A stretch of 64,000 bases of DNA from assembly GCF_007746795.1 (NCBI RefSeq), contig NZ_CP036343.1, forward strand, positions 4,439,357-4,503,356. Direction: 5' to 3'. A model generated the notes under the pieces. The model was not told where the DNA came from. It saw only the letters and a list, made by a program, of their open reading frames with translations, and ran no database searches. Below, one piece after another: positions 34,400 through 43,656 of this stretch. Position 1 is the stretch's first letter. The number at the start of each line of letters is the position of its first letter. The translations under genes and the position numbers were made by a program. Origin of the DNA: Gimesia algae (lineage in GTDB: Bacteria > Planctomycetota > Planctomycetia > Planctomycetales > Planctomycetaceae).

Positions 34400-35995
34400 T
34401 TATTTCTGCTTGACCTTCGTACCCAGCTCCACTTTCTCCGCCCAGGCAAACCAGTCTTTCGACATCTGCTGCACCCGTTCCGGCTGCTGCTTTGCCAGAT
34501 TTTTCGTTTCACACCGGTCGGCACTGATATCGTACAGCTCCCACTCCCCGACTCCTTTGTCCCATACCAGTTTCCATGGCCCCTGCCTTAACGCCCGATT
34601 CCCAGACCAGTACCAGGCCAGCGAATCGTGCAAGGTTTTTTCTTCCCCTTGTAAGAGAGGAAGTATGCTGGTTCCTTCCACAGGTAGAATCTCATGCCCC
34701 TGGTATGTTTTTGGATATTCTGCTCCTGCCATCTCCAGAAAACTGGGCATCAAGTCAATGATATGAGCCGGGCTACGGTTGATGGATCCCGCTGGTACTT
34801 TGCCCGGCCACCAGGCAATCAGGGGTGTGGAGATGCCTCCCTCATGCACCCACGATTTGTACCTGCGGAACGGGGAATTCTGAGCCCAGCCCCAGGCAGG
34901 GCCGACGGCGACGTAATCATCTTTCGGCCCGGGAGTTCTCTCCTGGGGATTGCGACCTCCAGGTTCTTCACTGCAGCCCCCATTATCGGAAAGAAACAGT
35001 ACCAGCGTATTGTCGAGCTGCCCCGTCTCTTTGAGCGTCGTCATGATGCGGCCGATATTCTGATCCATACTGTCAATCATCGCTGCATAGACGGCCATCC
35101 GCTGATCTTCAAATTCCTGATTCGCCGTCTCCCAGTCATAGGCACGACTGTCACCTTCCGAAAGAGACCAGTTCTCTCCGGCAATTCCCATTTCCTGTAG
35201 ACGTTTCCAGCGATCCTTTCGCATCTGATCCCAGCCCATTTTGAACTTACCCACATACTTCTTTATGTCAGCCGGTTTCGCATGTAGCGGATAATGAGGT
35301 GCTGTATAACACAGATGGATAAAGAAAGGCTGCTCGTTGTCGCTGTATTCTTTGATCATACCCAGCGTATGATCGGTAAACGCATCGGTCGTATAATAGC
35401 CTTCTTTAAATTCGGTAACCGCCTTGTCATCGTGACCGAAGCTGCGAATACCCGCCCGCTTGTAGGGAGGATCGGAAATCGTCGGGTCGAAGAAATTACA
35501 GCAACCGTCCAGCACACCATAATACGAGTCAAAACCACGAAAGAACGGATGTGTGGTCTTGTCGTAACGATTCAACCAGCCCCCCGGCTTTTCGCTCTTG
35601 GCATAGCCCTGCGTCTTCATCAAATGCCATTTACCACTCAGGCCAGTATGATATCCAGCCGTTTTCATCGCTTCCCCCAGTGTTACCATGTTCTGACGCA
35701 TGTGCCCCCCTTTACCGAAGCGGGGATACAGGCCGGTCAAAATCGACGCCCGGGTCGTCGTGCATTTTGCATTGTTATAAAACTGCGTGAACCGCATCCC
35801 TTCCTCTGCCAGTCGGTTCAGATGCGGCGTTTGTACTTCACCGCCATAACAGCCGATATCGGAAAAGCCCATGTCATCACACATGATGAGAATGATATTC
35901 GGCTTCTCCGCAGCGGACAGCGAAACGGGTGAAATAAATAGAAGAAAGTAAATCAGACAAATTGACATGGCAGGGAGCGAGCGTCGGTAAAGCAT
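34400..35995 (-). CDS. Secreted sulfatase (arylsulfatase family)
   Basis: 531 aa. Signal peptide about 1-28. Asp40-Asp41 bind Ca2+ (IILIMCDDMGFSDIGCYGG). The formylglycine signature is CTTTRASILTGLYP, with Cys78 modified by the sulfatase-modifying enzyme; CTTTR replaces the classic CxPSR. Further conserved metal and sulfate residues lie in 'FLSDNGGCSEEPGG' and 'KSWVHEGGISTPLIAWWPG'. It cleaves sulfate esters from a carbohydrate or aryl substrate outside the cytoplasm. The product fits the sulfated-glycan theme of this region. Confidence 0.9.
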   Translation of the reverse strand: MLYRRSLPAMSICLIYFLLFISPVSLSAAEKPNIILIMCDDMGFSDIGCYGGEVQTPHLNRLAEEGMRFTQFYNNAKCTTTRASILTGLYPRFGKGGHMRQNMVTLGEAMKTAGYHTGLSGKWHLMKTQGYAKSEKPGGWLNRYDKTTHPFFRGFDSYYGVLDGCCNFFDPTISDPPYKRAGIRSFGHDDKAVTEFKEGYYTTDAFTDHTLGMIKEYSDNEQPFFIHLCYTAPHYPLHAKPADIKKYVGKFKMGWDQMRKDRWKRLQEMGIAGENWSLSEGDSRAYDWETANQEFEDQRMAVYAAMIDSMDQNIGRIMTTLKETGQLDNTLVLFLSDNGGCSEEPGGRNPQERTPGPKDDYVAVGPAWGWAQNSPFRRYKSWVHEGGISTPLIAWWPGKVPAGSINRSPAHIIDLMPSFLEMAGAEYPKTYQGHEILPVEGTSILPLLQGEEKTLHDSLAWYWSGNRALRQGPWKLVWDKGVGEWELYDISADRCETKNLAKQQPERVQQMSKDWFAWAEKVELGTKVKQK

Positions 35996-36234
35996 AAGGT
36001 CTCTTCAAATCCAGAGGATGATTGAAAACAACAGGGAATGACCTTCCATTATAAGTCCACTTCAAACACCTTACAACAATCGAATCTCGGAACCGTTCCC
36101 GCATCTCCGGAAATGCAGGAACCTGCGAGTTCCGAATTGATTCCGGTACTCACTCAGGTTACAGTTTACTGATACGGGCTCTGATTCTGTATATCCGTTT
36201 TCATACGTCAGTCAGCCTCTCCGGGAGCAAAGAG

Positions 36235-37338
36235 ATGAGTTTTTCCAGACACACACAGTCACGTCGGGATTTTCTGAAAACCACAGCCGCTGGCACCACA
36301 GCGGCTCTGTTCGGGGCGCCGGCCATCCACGCTGATTCCAAAACCGATTCCCGCGTCATTCTCGGCTCAGGAGATCACAAATATGAGGTCACACACGACT
36401 GGGCCCAACTGCCTTCCGAATTCACCTGGCAGACAACACACAATGTTGCCGTCGATAAAGACGGATTCGTCTATGTAATACATGAAGGTCGCGCCGAGCA
36501 GACTGATCATCCTTCGATCTTCGTATTTGATCCCAAGGGAAAATATGTTCGTTCGTTCGGAAAACAGTTCCAGGGAGGCGGGCATGGACTGGAAGTGCGC
36601 CAGGAGGGGACTGACCAGTTCCTGTATGTGACCGCCTATCAGCATCTGAAAACGTTTGCCAAGCTGGATCTCAAAGGGGAAACCGTCTGGCAGAAATATG
36701 CCCCCATGATTTCAAAATGTTATGCCGAAGGGGAAGCGACCAATCCGGAGAAAGTCTGGGGCCGCGATCGTTTCCTGCCGACCAACTTTGCTTTCCATCC
36801 CGATGGTGGTTTTTATCTGGCCGACGGCTATGGCGCGTATCAGATCCACCGCTACGACAAAAACGGACTCTGGCTGTCTGCCTTCGGAGGAGAAGGAAAA
36901 GAAGATGGTAAATTCAAACTGCCCCACGGTCTGTGGATTGATGACCGAACAGGACGCGAACCGTCAGTCGTCGTCGCCGACCGCGCAAACGCCCGCCTGC
37001 AGTGGTTCACGCTGGATGGCAAGCATCTGCAGACCATGACCGGCTTCATTCTCCCCGCCAACCTTGATACCTACCAGGACCTGCTGCTCGTCCCTGACCT
37101 GGCTTCCCGCATCACACTGCTTGATAAAGACAATCAAGTGATTGCGCAGCTGGGCCAGGACAAGGAATGGGAAAAAACCATGAAATCTGCCAAGCCTCGC
37201 ATGCGGGAAACCCCGGATCAATGGCAGGTTGGACGCTTCGTACATCCCCATGACGCCTGTTTCGATCAGAATGGAGATATTTTCGTCGCCGAGTGGGTTG
37301 CCACCGGACGCGTCAGTAAACTGAAACGACTCAGCTGA
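36235..37338 (+). CDS. Tat-exported NHL-type propeller protein
   Basis: 367 aa. Twin-arginine leader SRRDFLKTTAAGTTAALFGA. Residues ~45-365 repeat the NHL/six-bladed pattern 'NVAVDKDGFVYVIHEG', 'LYVTAYQHLKTFAKLD', 'LPTNFAFHPDGGFYLADGYG', GKFKLPHGLWIDD and FVHPHDACFDQNGDIFVAEW. Such proteins bind ligands or form scaffolds; the related peptidyl-alpha-hydroxyglycine lyase shares the fold. Expected function is periplasmic or surface binding. The RBS is GGGAGC before ATG 36235. The next gene follows on the same strand. Confidence 0.8.
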   Translation: MSFSRHTQSRRDFLKTTAAGTTAALFGAPAIHADSKTDSRVILGSGDHKYEVTHDWAQLPSEFTWQTTHNVAVDKDGFVYVIHEGRAEQTDHPSIFVFDPKGKYVRSFGKQFQGGGHGLEVRQEGTDQFLYVTAYQHLKTFAKLDLKGETVWQKYAPMISKCYAEGEATNPEKVWGRDRFLPTNFAFHPDGGFYLADGYGAYQIHRYDKNGLWLSAFGGEGKEDGKFKLPHGLWIDDRTGREPSVVVADRANARLQWFTLDGKHLQTMTGFILPANLDTYQDLLLVPDLASRITLLDKDNQVIAQLGQDKEWEKTMKSAKPRMRETPDQWQVGRFVHPHDACFDQNGDIFVAEWVATGRVSKLKRLS

Positions 37339-37419
37339 CAACGGCCTGCTGAATCGTCATTCGCCTCACCTGAATCATTGAATGCCACTAGACTCTCACT
37401 TAACAATAGAAGCCACAAC

Positions 37420-39336
37420 ATGAAACAGATCTCACTGGTACTGACACTCTTGCTGTTTTACTGTATCCCCTCACTGGCAAACGTTGATTCACCGACCCCC
37501 AAAATTAAATTGAGTCCGGAAACGGAAAAACGCTGCCTGGAAGTTCTACGGGAAGCTATAAACAGCGATGAGTTCTGGCCATCAATGCATGCCGCAGAAG
37601 CGTTGACCCTGGCTGGCAAAGGGGATGAAGTCCGTCAGATTATTGAACCCAAACTCAAAACCGAAAAGGACGACCAGCACCGCTGTGGCCTGGCTCGCGA
37701 ACTGGTCCGTGCCGGCGACCGCTCCAAGGCCGCCATCATGTTTCAGATTCTCGCCGGTAAAGATTCCCATGGCCACGTACATGCCTGCGAATCGCTCTAC
37801 AAAGTCAACGAACTGGGCGATGGGATTCTGATTCGTGAAGCGATGAAATCTGACAATCCTAAAAAGGCAATGATGGCTGCCGCCCTGCTCTGTCGCTGGG
37901 GCAATCCGGAGGCCTTTAAAGTCGTTCGTAAATTCCTGCAAGACGATGATGTCAGCATTGCCGCGACGGCTGCCTGGATCATCGCTCGCATAGGCGATAA
38001 ACAGGACATTCCCGCTCTCAAAGCCAATCTGAAACGGACCAACGATCCCTTCACCCGCGCGTATTTTGAGACGGCACTCGCCATGCACGGTGATCCGGAG
38101 GGCTTAGCAGCCGTCAAAGCTAATCTCTCCAGCGATAATGCAGCCGTCAAAACGTATTCTGCCATCTTTGCCGGCGAAGCGGGAGCGACCAACCTTAAAG
38201 AAAAACTGATCAAACAGCTCAGCGATAAAAACCGGGATGCCCGTATTCGCGCCGCCCAGGCTTTGATCGTCTTAGCCAAAAGTGAACCTCCCCAAGACGA
38301 AATTGTTGTCAATGATGTCTATGAAGCATCCAAAGAATATCCCCGCTACAGCGAAGGCTCCATCCTCCCCTTAAACGATGGTTCGCTACTGTATGCCACA
38401 ACTCAGTTTATCGGCAGTGGCTCAGACTTTGCGACCGCACGCATCATCGCGAAAAAATCTACGGACGGCGGTCGTACCTGGGGAAAACAGCGTGTCCTGC
38501 AGGAAAATACGGGTAAGAAAAACGTGATGTCGGCGACACTGCGATACCTGGCTGGACCGATGCAGGAAAAACGCCCCATCGGACTGTTTTATCTCAAGAA
38601 AAATACGCTGTCCGACCTCAAAGCCTATCTCAAAGTTTCAGAAGATAACGGCAAAACCTTCGGACCACCCATCGAAATTACAACGCCCCCCGGTTATCAC
38701 GTGATGAACAACGACCGAATTACGATTCTCTCAAATGGTCGCTGGCTGGCCCCGGTGGCTTCGACCCCCGATGTCCACAAGAACAATCACTTTGTCTGCA
38801 CTTGTTTCATTTCAGATGATCAGGGAAAAACCTGGAAGCAGTCCAAAGACAACGTCGACTATGCCAAACGGGGTGCGATGGAACCGGAAGTCTTTGAATT
38901 GAAAGACGGCAATGTGCTGATGATTTTCCGTACGCAGTCTGGTCATATCGGTTCCAGTCTCTCGAGTGACAAAGGTGATACCTGGAGCAAACCCGTTTCC
39001 TGGGGTGTGCGGGCTCCTGAAGCCCCAGCCACACTGCGCCGCATTCCTTCCACTGGCGATCTACTACTAATCTGGAATGATAACTTTGAACCCGGCGCTG
39101 GACACAGCGGAAAACGAACACCGCTGACTGCTGCCATCAGCGATGATGAAGGCAAAACCTGGAAGCTCAAAAAGAATCTGGAGACGGATGCAGACCACAC
39201 CTATTCTTACATCAGTCTCACATTTTACCACGGGCGCGCCGTCATGAGCTACTATGTGGGAGACGAAAACCGCATGATCTCATCCCGCTTTCGTTCAATG
39301 CCACTCGCCTGGTTCTATCAACCAGAGGCGGACTGA
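37420..39336 (+). CDS. HEAT-repeat/sialidase (BNR) fusion protein
   Basis: 638 aa from the ATG at 37420, with a signal peptide (QISLVLTLLLFYCIPSLA); a TTG 14 codons earlier is less likely. Residues ~60-275 are HEAT repeats ('KAMMAAALLCRWGNPEAFKVV', 'VSIAATAAWIIARIGDK', 'VKTYSAIFAGEAG'). Residues ~300-635 form a sialidase-like propeller with Asp-box motifs (STDGGRTWGKQ, SEDNGKTFG, SDDQGKTWKQ, SSDKGDTWSK, SDDEGKTWKL). The substrate could be sialic-acid-like or another sugar, and not all active-site arginines can be checked by eye. The HEAT-sialidase fusion is an uncommon arrangement. Confidence 0.8.
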   Translation: MKQISLVLTLLLFYCIPSLANVDSPTPKIKLSPETEKRCLEVLREAINSDEFWPSMHAAEALTLAGKGDEVRQIIEPKLKTEKDDQHRCGLARELVRAGDRSKAAIMFQILAGKDSHGHVHACESLYKVNELGDGILIREAMKSDNPKKAMMAAALLCRWGNPEAFKVVRKFLQDDDVSIAATAAWIIARIGDKQDIPALKANLKRTNDPFTRAYFETALAMHGDPEGLAAVKANLSSDNAAVKTYSAIFAGEAGATNLKEKLIKQLSDKNRDARIRAAQALIVLAKSEPPQDEIVVNDVYEASKEYPRYSEGSILPLNDGSLLYATTQFIGSGSDFATARIIAKKSTDGGRTWGKQRVLQENTGKKNVMSATLRYLAGPMQEKRPIGLFYLKKNTLSDLKAYLKVSEDNGKTFGPPIEITTPPGYHVMNNDRITILSNGRWLAPVASTPDVHKNNHFVCTCFISDDQGKTWKQSKDNVDYAKRGAMEPEVFELKDGNVLMIFRTQSGHIGSSLSSDKGDTWSKPVSWGVRAPEAPATLRRIPSTGDLLLIWNDNFEPGAGHSGKRTPLTAAISDDEGKTWKLKKNLETDADHTYSYISLTFYHGRAVMSYYVGDENRMISSRFRSMPLAWFYQPEAD

Positions 39337-39344
39337 TTTCGAAT

Positions 39345-39384
39345 CATGCTCCCCGTTTCATTTCGGATGCGGGGAGCATGTTCG
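39345..39384. terminator. Bidirectional hairpin terminator between convergent genes
   Basis: CATGCTCCCCG (39345-39355) pairs with CGGGGAGCATG (39370-39380), an 11-bp stem with a 14-nt loop, followed by a T-rich tail. It serves the HEAT-sialidase gene and the convergent PQQ propeller gene. Confidence 0.75.
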
Positions 39385-39399
39385 TTTTAGCGAGTCGAG

Positions 39400-40677
39400 C
39401 TACTTCCTGCCGATGCAGTACAGCATTTCCTGTCGCTTGCCGTCCCCTTCCTGAGATACCCGCATATAAATCCGGCTGTCACAGAACGTGGGAGTCGCAA
39501 AAACTTCGGTTCCCAGTTTGTTTTCCCCCAGCAGTTCAAATTCTTTGGGACTTGCTTTGAAGATATAGGTTTCGCCTGCTTCGTTGGTCACATAAATTCG
39601 ATCATCCACCAGAACCGGAGACGAACTGAACGTGCCCCCCAGACGCCCTTTCCAGATCTCTTTACCGGTTTTCACATCCCAGCAGACCGCGACCCCGTTG
39701 TCAGTCACCGAATAAATTTTGTTATCCTGAATCAACATGGAAGGCACATACATGCGGTTGCTGTTCTCCCAGACGACCTCACCTGAACCATCGGCTTTGA
39801 CAGCAGCGATGTGATTCTTGGGATAACCGCCACTGGTCAGAATCAACTCTCCGTTCGTCACCGTCGATGTCACACATTCAGTCGTAGCTCCTTCAATTTC
39901 CCAGAGTTTCTTCCCGGTCAGCGGCGCGATCCCGGTCACCAGATTACAGCCGGTCATCAGTACCTGTTCTTTGCCCGCCACTTCCAGAATAATGGGCGAG
40001 GGATAATTAGCGGTAGCGGGACGATCTATTTTCCAGACCACCATTCCGGTCGCGCGGTTCAGTGCAGCAACCGCACCGCCCCCTTTGTTGTCCGCTGATA
40101 CAATGACCAGATCCTGATAAATGGCGGGCGAAGAGCCATAGCCCTGGTGAATGATGTAGTCTGTGATCTTCGTCTGCCAGATCAATCGACCCTCCAGCGA
40201 CAGTGCGCTCGTATACGCGGCTCCGTTGTTGATGAAGTTGATATAGACTTTCGTCCCATCACAGGCGACCGTTGATGAGGCGTGCGTTGATTTCTTATTC
40301 CCCTTTTTGCTTAAACCACCGGTGAAGACTACGGTTTTCCAGAGTTGTTTTCCGGTCTCCCGGTCATAACACAATACAAACTGGGTCTCGTTTTCCGTAT
40401 CAGCCGAAGCCAGAAAGATCCGGTTTCCCACAACCGTCGGTGAGCTATAACCTCGACCTTGAATCGGCGATTTCCAGAGAATGTTCTCCGTCGCGCTCCA
40501 TTGGAGCGGTGGATTCTGACTTGAATCAGCAATGCCGTTTCGTGCGGGGCCCCGCCACCAGGGCCAGTCAGACGCTTCCACCTGGATCGGTTTCGGCTTC
40601 AAAGGTTCCTGTTCTTCAGCAGGGCAACTGATTGAAACTGAGAGAATCGACAGGCAGAAAATCAGGGCTCGAAACAT
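39400..40677 (-). CDS. Secreted PQQ-like beta-propeller protein
   Basis: 425 aa from the ATG at 40677, preceded by GAAGAAAG. Signal peptide (LIFCLSILSVSIS...CPAEEQ). The sequence is a chain of PQQ-repeat blades: 'WPWWRGPARNGIADSSQNPPLQW', 'LCYDRETGKQLWKTV', AALNRATGMVVWKID, APLTGKKLWEIEGA, VCWDVKTGKEIWKGR. Related to BamB and quinoprotein dehydrogenases, but no dehydrogenase active-site set is evident, so binding rather than oxidation is likelier. Start differs from the longest frame by 35 codons, because that frame has no leader. Confidence 0.84.
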   Translation of the reverse strand: MFRALIFCLSILSVSISCPAEEQEPLKPKPIQVEASDWPWWRGPARNGIADSSQNPPLQWSATENILWKSPIQGRGYSSPTVVGNRIFLASADTENETQFVLCYDRETGKQLWKTVVFTGGLSKKGNKKSTHASSTVACDGTKVYINFINNGAAYTSALSLEGRLIWQTKITDYIIHQGYGSSPAIYQDLVIVSADNKGGGAVAALNRATGMVVWKIDRPATANYPSPIILEVAGKEQVLMTGCNLVTGIAPLTGKKLWEIEGATTECVTSTVTNGELILTSGGYPKNHIAAVKADGSGEVVWENSNRMYVPSMLIQDNKIYSVTDNGVAVCWDVKTGKEIWKGRLGGTFSSSPVLVDDRIYVTNEAGETYIFKASPKEFELLGENKLGTEVFATPTFCDSRIYMRVSQEGDGKRQEMLYCIGRK

Positions 40678-40892
40678 GGGTGTGCTTTCTTCAGGAAGGT
40701 ACGACTGCGAAGTTGTCCAGATTGTGGCAAGAATGGACTTTATTGTAAGCGGTCTGTACTCAATCGCAAGCATTTTGACCATTCAACAAACAATCAGACC
40801 ATGATTGCTCAGAGGAAAGCAAGGGGTTAAGATGAATCTCTGATCATCACGCTACTACATGACTCTTACGACATTGACCAGGGAGCTGAATC

Positions 40893-42167
40893 ATGCCATT
40901 GAATGCTGTTGTCTATATCATATTCACACTCATCCTGTTTTGTGCTCCCCACAGCAATCTATTCGCTCAGAAAAAAGCGGATTTGAAACGGGAGTCTCTC
41001 GACTTTCGTATTCAGCTCACTACTGCCACCAAGGGTTATGACGGCAAGACCTGCTGGGTGCATGCCCGAGCCGGTGCGATTCCCGTGGGCGCGCCCGGCA
41101 ATGATCTCGACAATCCGATTGTCGTAATGACAATGCAGAAATTGCTGCTCTCAGGTAGCGATATCTTCTATGCCTTGAATTCCATGCGGACCAATGACCT
41201 GGGAATTACCTGGCAAGGTCCTGTCGAACAGAAAAACCTCAGTCGTCACAATCTTCCCGATGGAGGCGAAGTGGTTGTCTCCGACTTCTGGCCACAATGG
41301 CACGCCAAATCAAAAACCCTACTCGGTATCGGGCATACTGTCCGTTATTACAATAACCGTATTGACAAGAAAAAGAACATCCGCGTTTCCTCCTATGCGA
41401 TATATGATCCTGATAAGAACCTCTGGTCCCCCTGGAAATCTCTTAAGCTTCCAGATGGTCCGGAATTCATCAGCAGCGGTGCCGGCTCGGTGCAACGTTA
41501 TGATCTGCCGAACGGTGACATCCTGCTCCCTGTCTATTATCAACGCCCTGAAAGAAAATACTCTGACGTGATGGTACTCCGCTGTCGCTTTGATGGTCAC
41601 ACACTGAAATACATTGAGCATGGTAACGAACTCTCCATCGACGATGGCAGAGGTTTTGCGGAACCTTCCATTGCGAAATTTGGGGACTGGTTCTATCTCA
41701 CGCTGCGGAACGACAATGCCGCATATGTCACTCGCAGTAAAGATGGACTGCATTTTCCAGCGCCACAAAAGTGGACGTTCGAAGACGGCAAGGATTTAGG
41801 CAGTTACAACACTCAGGCCCATTGGGTTACTCACACGGACGGACTGTATCTGGTCTACACCCGCCGCGGTGCAAACAACGATCATATCATCCGTCACCGC
41901 GCCCCGCTGATTCTGGGCCGTGTTAATCCCGAAAAGATGGCCATCATTCGCGACTCTGAACGTATTCTGGTTCCGGAACGTGGCGCCCGCCTGGGCAACT
42001 TCGGCGTCGTCGATGTCAACGAGAACGAAACCTGGGTCATCGTCAGCGAATGGATGCAGCGCTTCGGCCCGGATTATGTGATGCCCGTCGACAATAAGTA
42101 CGGTTCGGATAATAGTGTATACGTCTCCAAAATTCTCTGGAAACGTCCCAACAAGTTTATGAAATAA
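40893..42167 (+). CDS. Secreted sialidase-like propeller (exo-glycosidase family)
   Basis: 424 aa. RBS GGGAGC before ATG 40893. Signal peptide to about residue 25 (YIIFTLILFCAPHSNLFAQ). The body is a five/six-bladed sialidase-like propeller ('SMRTNDLGITWQGPVEQKN', 'GGEVVVSDFWPQWHAKSKT', 'LPNGDILLPVYYQRPE', VTRSKDGLHFPAPQ, WVTHTDGLYLVYTRRG). It is a second glycoside-hydrolase-like gene close to the HEAT-sialidase fusion. Whether it cleaves sialic acid, uronic acid or another sugar is open. Good linkage to the glycan cluster. Confidence 0.72.
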   Translation: MPLNAVVYIIFTLILFCAPHSNLFAQKKADLKRESLDFRIQLTTATKGYDGKTCWVHARAGAIPVGAPGNDLDNPIVVMTMQKLLLSGSDIFYALNSMRTNDLGITWQGPVEQKNLSRHNLPDGGEVVVSDFWPQWHAKSKTLLGIGHTVRYYNNRIDKKKNIRVSSYAIYDPDKNLWSPWKSLKLPDGPEFISSGAGSVQRYDLPNGDILLPVYYQRPERKYSDVMVLRCRFDGHTLKYIEHGNELSIDDGRGFAEPSIAKFGDWFYLTLRNDNAAYVTRSKDGLHFPAPQKWTFEDGKDLGSYNTQAHWVTHTDGLYLVYTRRGANNDHIIRHRAPLILGRVNPEKMAIIRDSERILVPERGARLGNFGVVDVNENETWVIVSEWMQRFGPDYVMPVDNKYGSDNSVYVSKILWKRPNKFMK

Positions 42168-42318
42168 ATATCAATCGAACTGATTTTCTGACACATCAGA
42201 GCGAAAACAAAGCCTAACATAAACGGCACTTGATATATCATTCGTACGCATGGTAGGATAACAGCCATCCAAAGAGACGAAGTATCTACAGTCAGCACGC
42301 CCCTGAAGGAGAATCGTT

Positions 42319-43608
42319 ATGAGTCGCTTGAACCGTCGTGAGTTTCTGGGAACCGTTCCTGTAGTCTGGGCCGGGATGTCTTCTCTCAGTCAGGCTGCTT
42401 ACACTGCGAATGACAAAGTAAATGTTGCACTCGTTGGCTGCGGTGGACGAGGACGGGGGCTGGGCAGTTGGTTTTCGAAACTTCCCGACAGTCAGCTGGT
42501 TGCGGTCTGCGATCCCGACCAGAGCCGTTCAGGACAGATGGCCGATCAGATTGAAAAATCAGGAGCGAAGCGTCCCAGACAGGTTGAAGATTTCCGCACG
42601 CTGCTCGACGGGAATGAAATTGATGCGATCGCCATCGCCACCCCCGATCACTGGCACACACCGGCTGCCATCGTGGCCTGCCAGGCCGGTAAGGATGTGT
42701 ACGTTGAAAAGCCCTGTTCACATAATATTCATGAAGGTCGGCAGCTGGTGAATGCGGCTCGTAAATACAAACGCGTCGTGCAGCATGGCACGAATCTCCG
42801 CGCGACTCCCGTATATCAGAAAGCCTGGAAACAGATTCAGGATGGCGCCATCGGCAAAGTAATGATGGTGAAAGCCATCAACAATCAGCGCCGAGCCTTG
42901 TATCCTGTCCGCCCCGATGAACCAGTCCCCAGTGGAGTGAACTATGATCTCTGGCTGGGTCCTGGAAAAAAACAACCATTCAACCGCAATCGATTCCATA
43001 CGGCCTGGCATTGGACCTGGGAATTCGGAACCGGTGATATCGGCAATGATGGAGTACACCAGATCGACATCGGTCGCTGGGGCATGAATCTGAAAGCACC
43101 GAACGCGGTCTCCTGCAGTGGCGCCAAGCTGGGTTCCAAAGGGGATGCGCAACAGACACCGGACACAATGGTCGTTACCTGGGAATACGATGACCTGCTC
43201 TACGTCTATGAACAGCGCGATTTCACTCCTTATCGTCTGCAGGCCCATCGACACGATAATGACAACATATTCTATGGCGATAAGGGTTTCATGATGGTCG
43301 ATCGTTCGGGTTACCGTATCTTCTACAAACACGAGCGCGGCCCTGCATTTGAAGAGAAATGGCAGGACACGCCGACTCATTACCAGAACTTCATCGATTG
43401 TGTGAAGAGCCGTAAATCAGCCGATCTGCTGGCAGAAATTGAAGAGGGGCACTATTCCGCCATGCTCAGTCACCTCGGCAATATTTCGTATCGTACCGGC
43501 AGGCGACTGGTCTTCGATCCCAAAACCGAAACTTTCCCCGAAGACAAAGAGGCCAATCAATATTTGTCCCGCCAGTATCGAGACGGGTATGAACTGCCTC
43601 AAGTTTAA
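42319..43608 (+). CDS. Gfo/Idh/MocA oxidoreductase with Tat signal
   Basis: 429 aa. AAGGAG precedes ATG 42319. Twin-arginine leader NRREFLGTVPVVWAG, then a Rossmann NAD(P) motif VNVALVGCGGRGRGLG (about 34-48) and 'AIAIATPDHWHTPAAI', 'AGKDVYVEKPCSHNIHEGR' with EKP, and the C-terminal dimer/sugar domain (GTGDIGNDGVHQIDIGRWG). A family of sugar dehydrogenases and oxidoreductases. Export of a dinucleotide enzyme is unusual but common in Planctomycetes; the cofactor is probably tightly bound before export. Followed by a related gene 48 bp downstream. Confidence 0.88.
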   Translation: MSRLNRREFLGTVPVVWAGMSSLSQAAYTANDKVNVALVGCGGRGRGLGSWFSKLPDSQLVAVCDPDQSRSGQMADQIEKSGAKRPRQVEDFRTLLDGNEIDAIAIATPDHWHTPAAIVACQAGKDVYVEKPCSHNIHEGRQLVNAARKYKRVVQHGTNLRATPVYQKAWKQIQDGAIGKVMMVKAINNQRRALYPVRPDEPVPSGVNYDLWLGPGKKQPFNRNRFHTAWHWTWEFGTGDIGNDGVHQIDIGRWGMNLKAPNAVSCSGAKLGSKGDAQQTPDTMVVTWEYDDLLYVYEQRDFTPYRLQAHRHDNDNIFYGDKGFMMVDRSGYRIFYKHERGPAFEEKWQDTPTHYQNFIDCVKSRKSADLLAEIEEGHYSAMLSHLGNISYRTGRRLVFDPKTETFPEDKEANQYLSRQYRDGYELPQV

Positions 43609-43656
43609 ATTCCGAATGATCTTCAACAAAGATACAGATAAAGAGAAAGCAGATTC

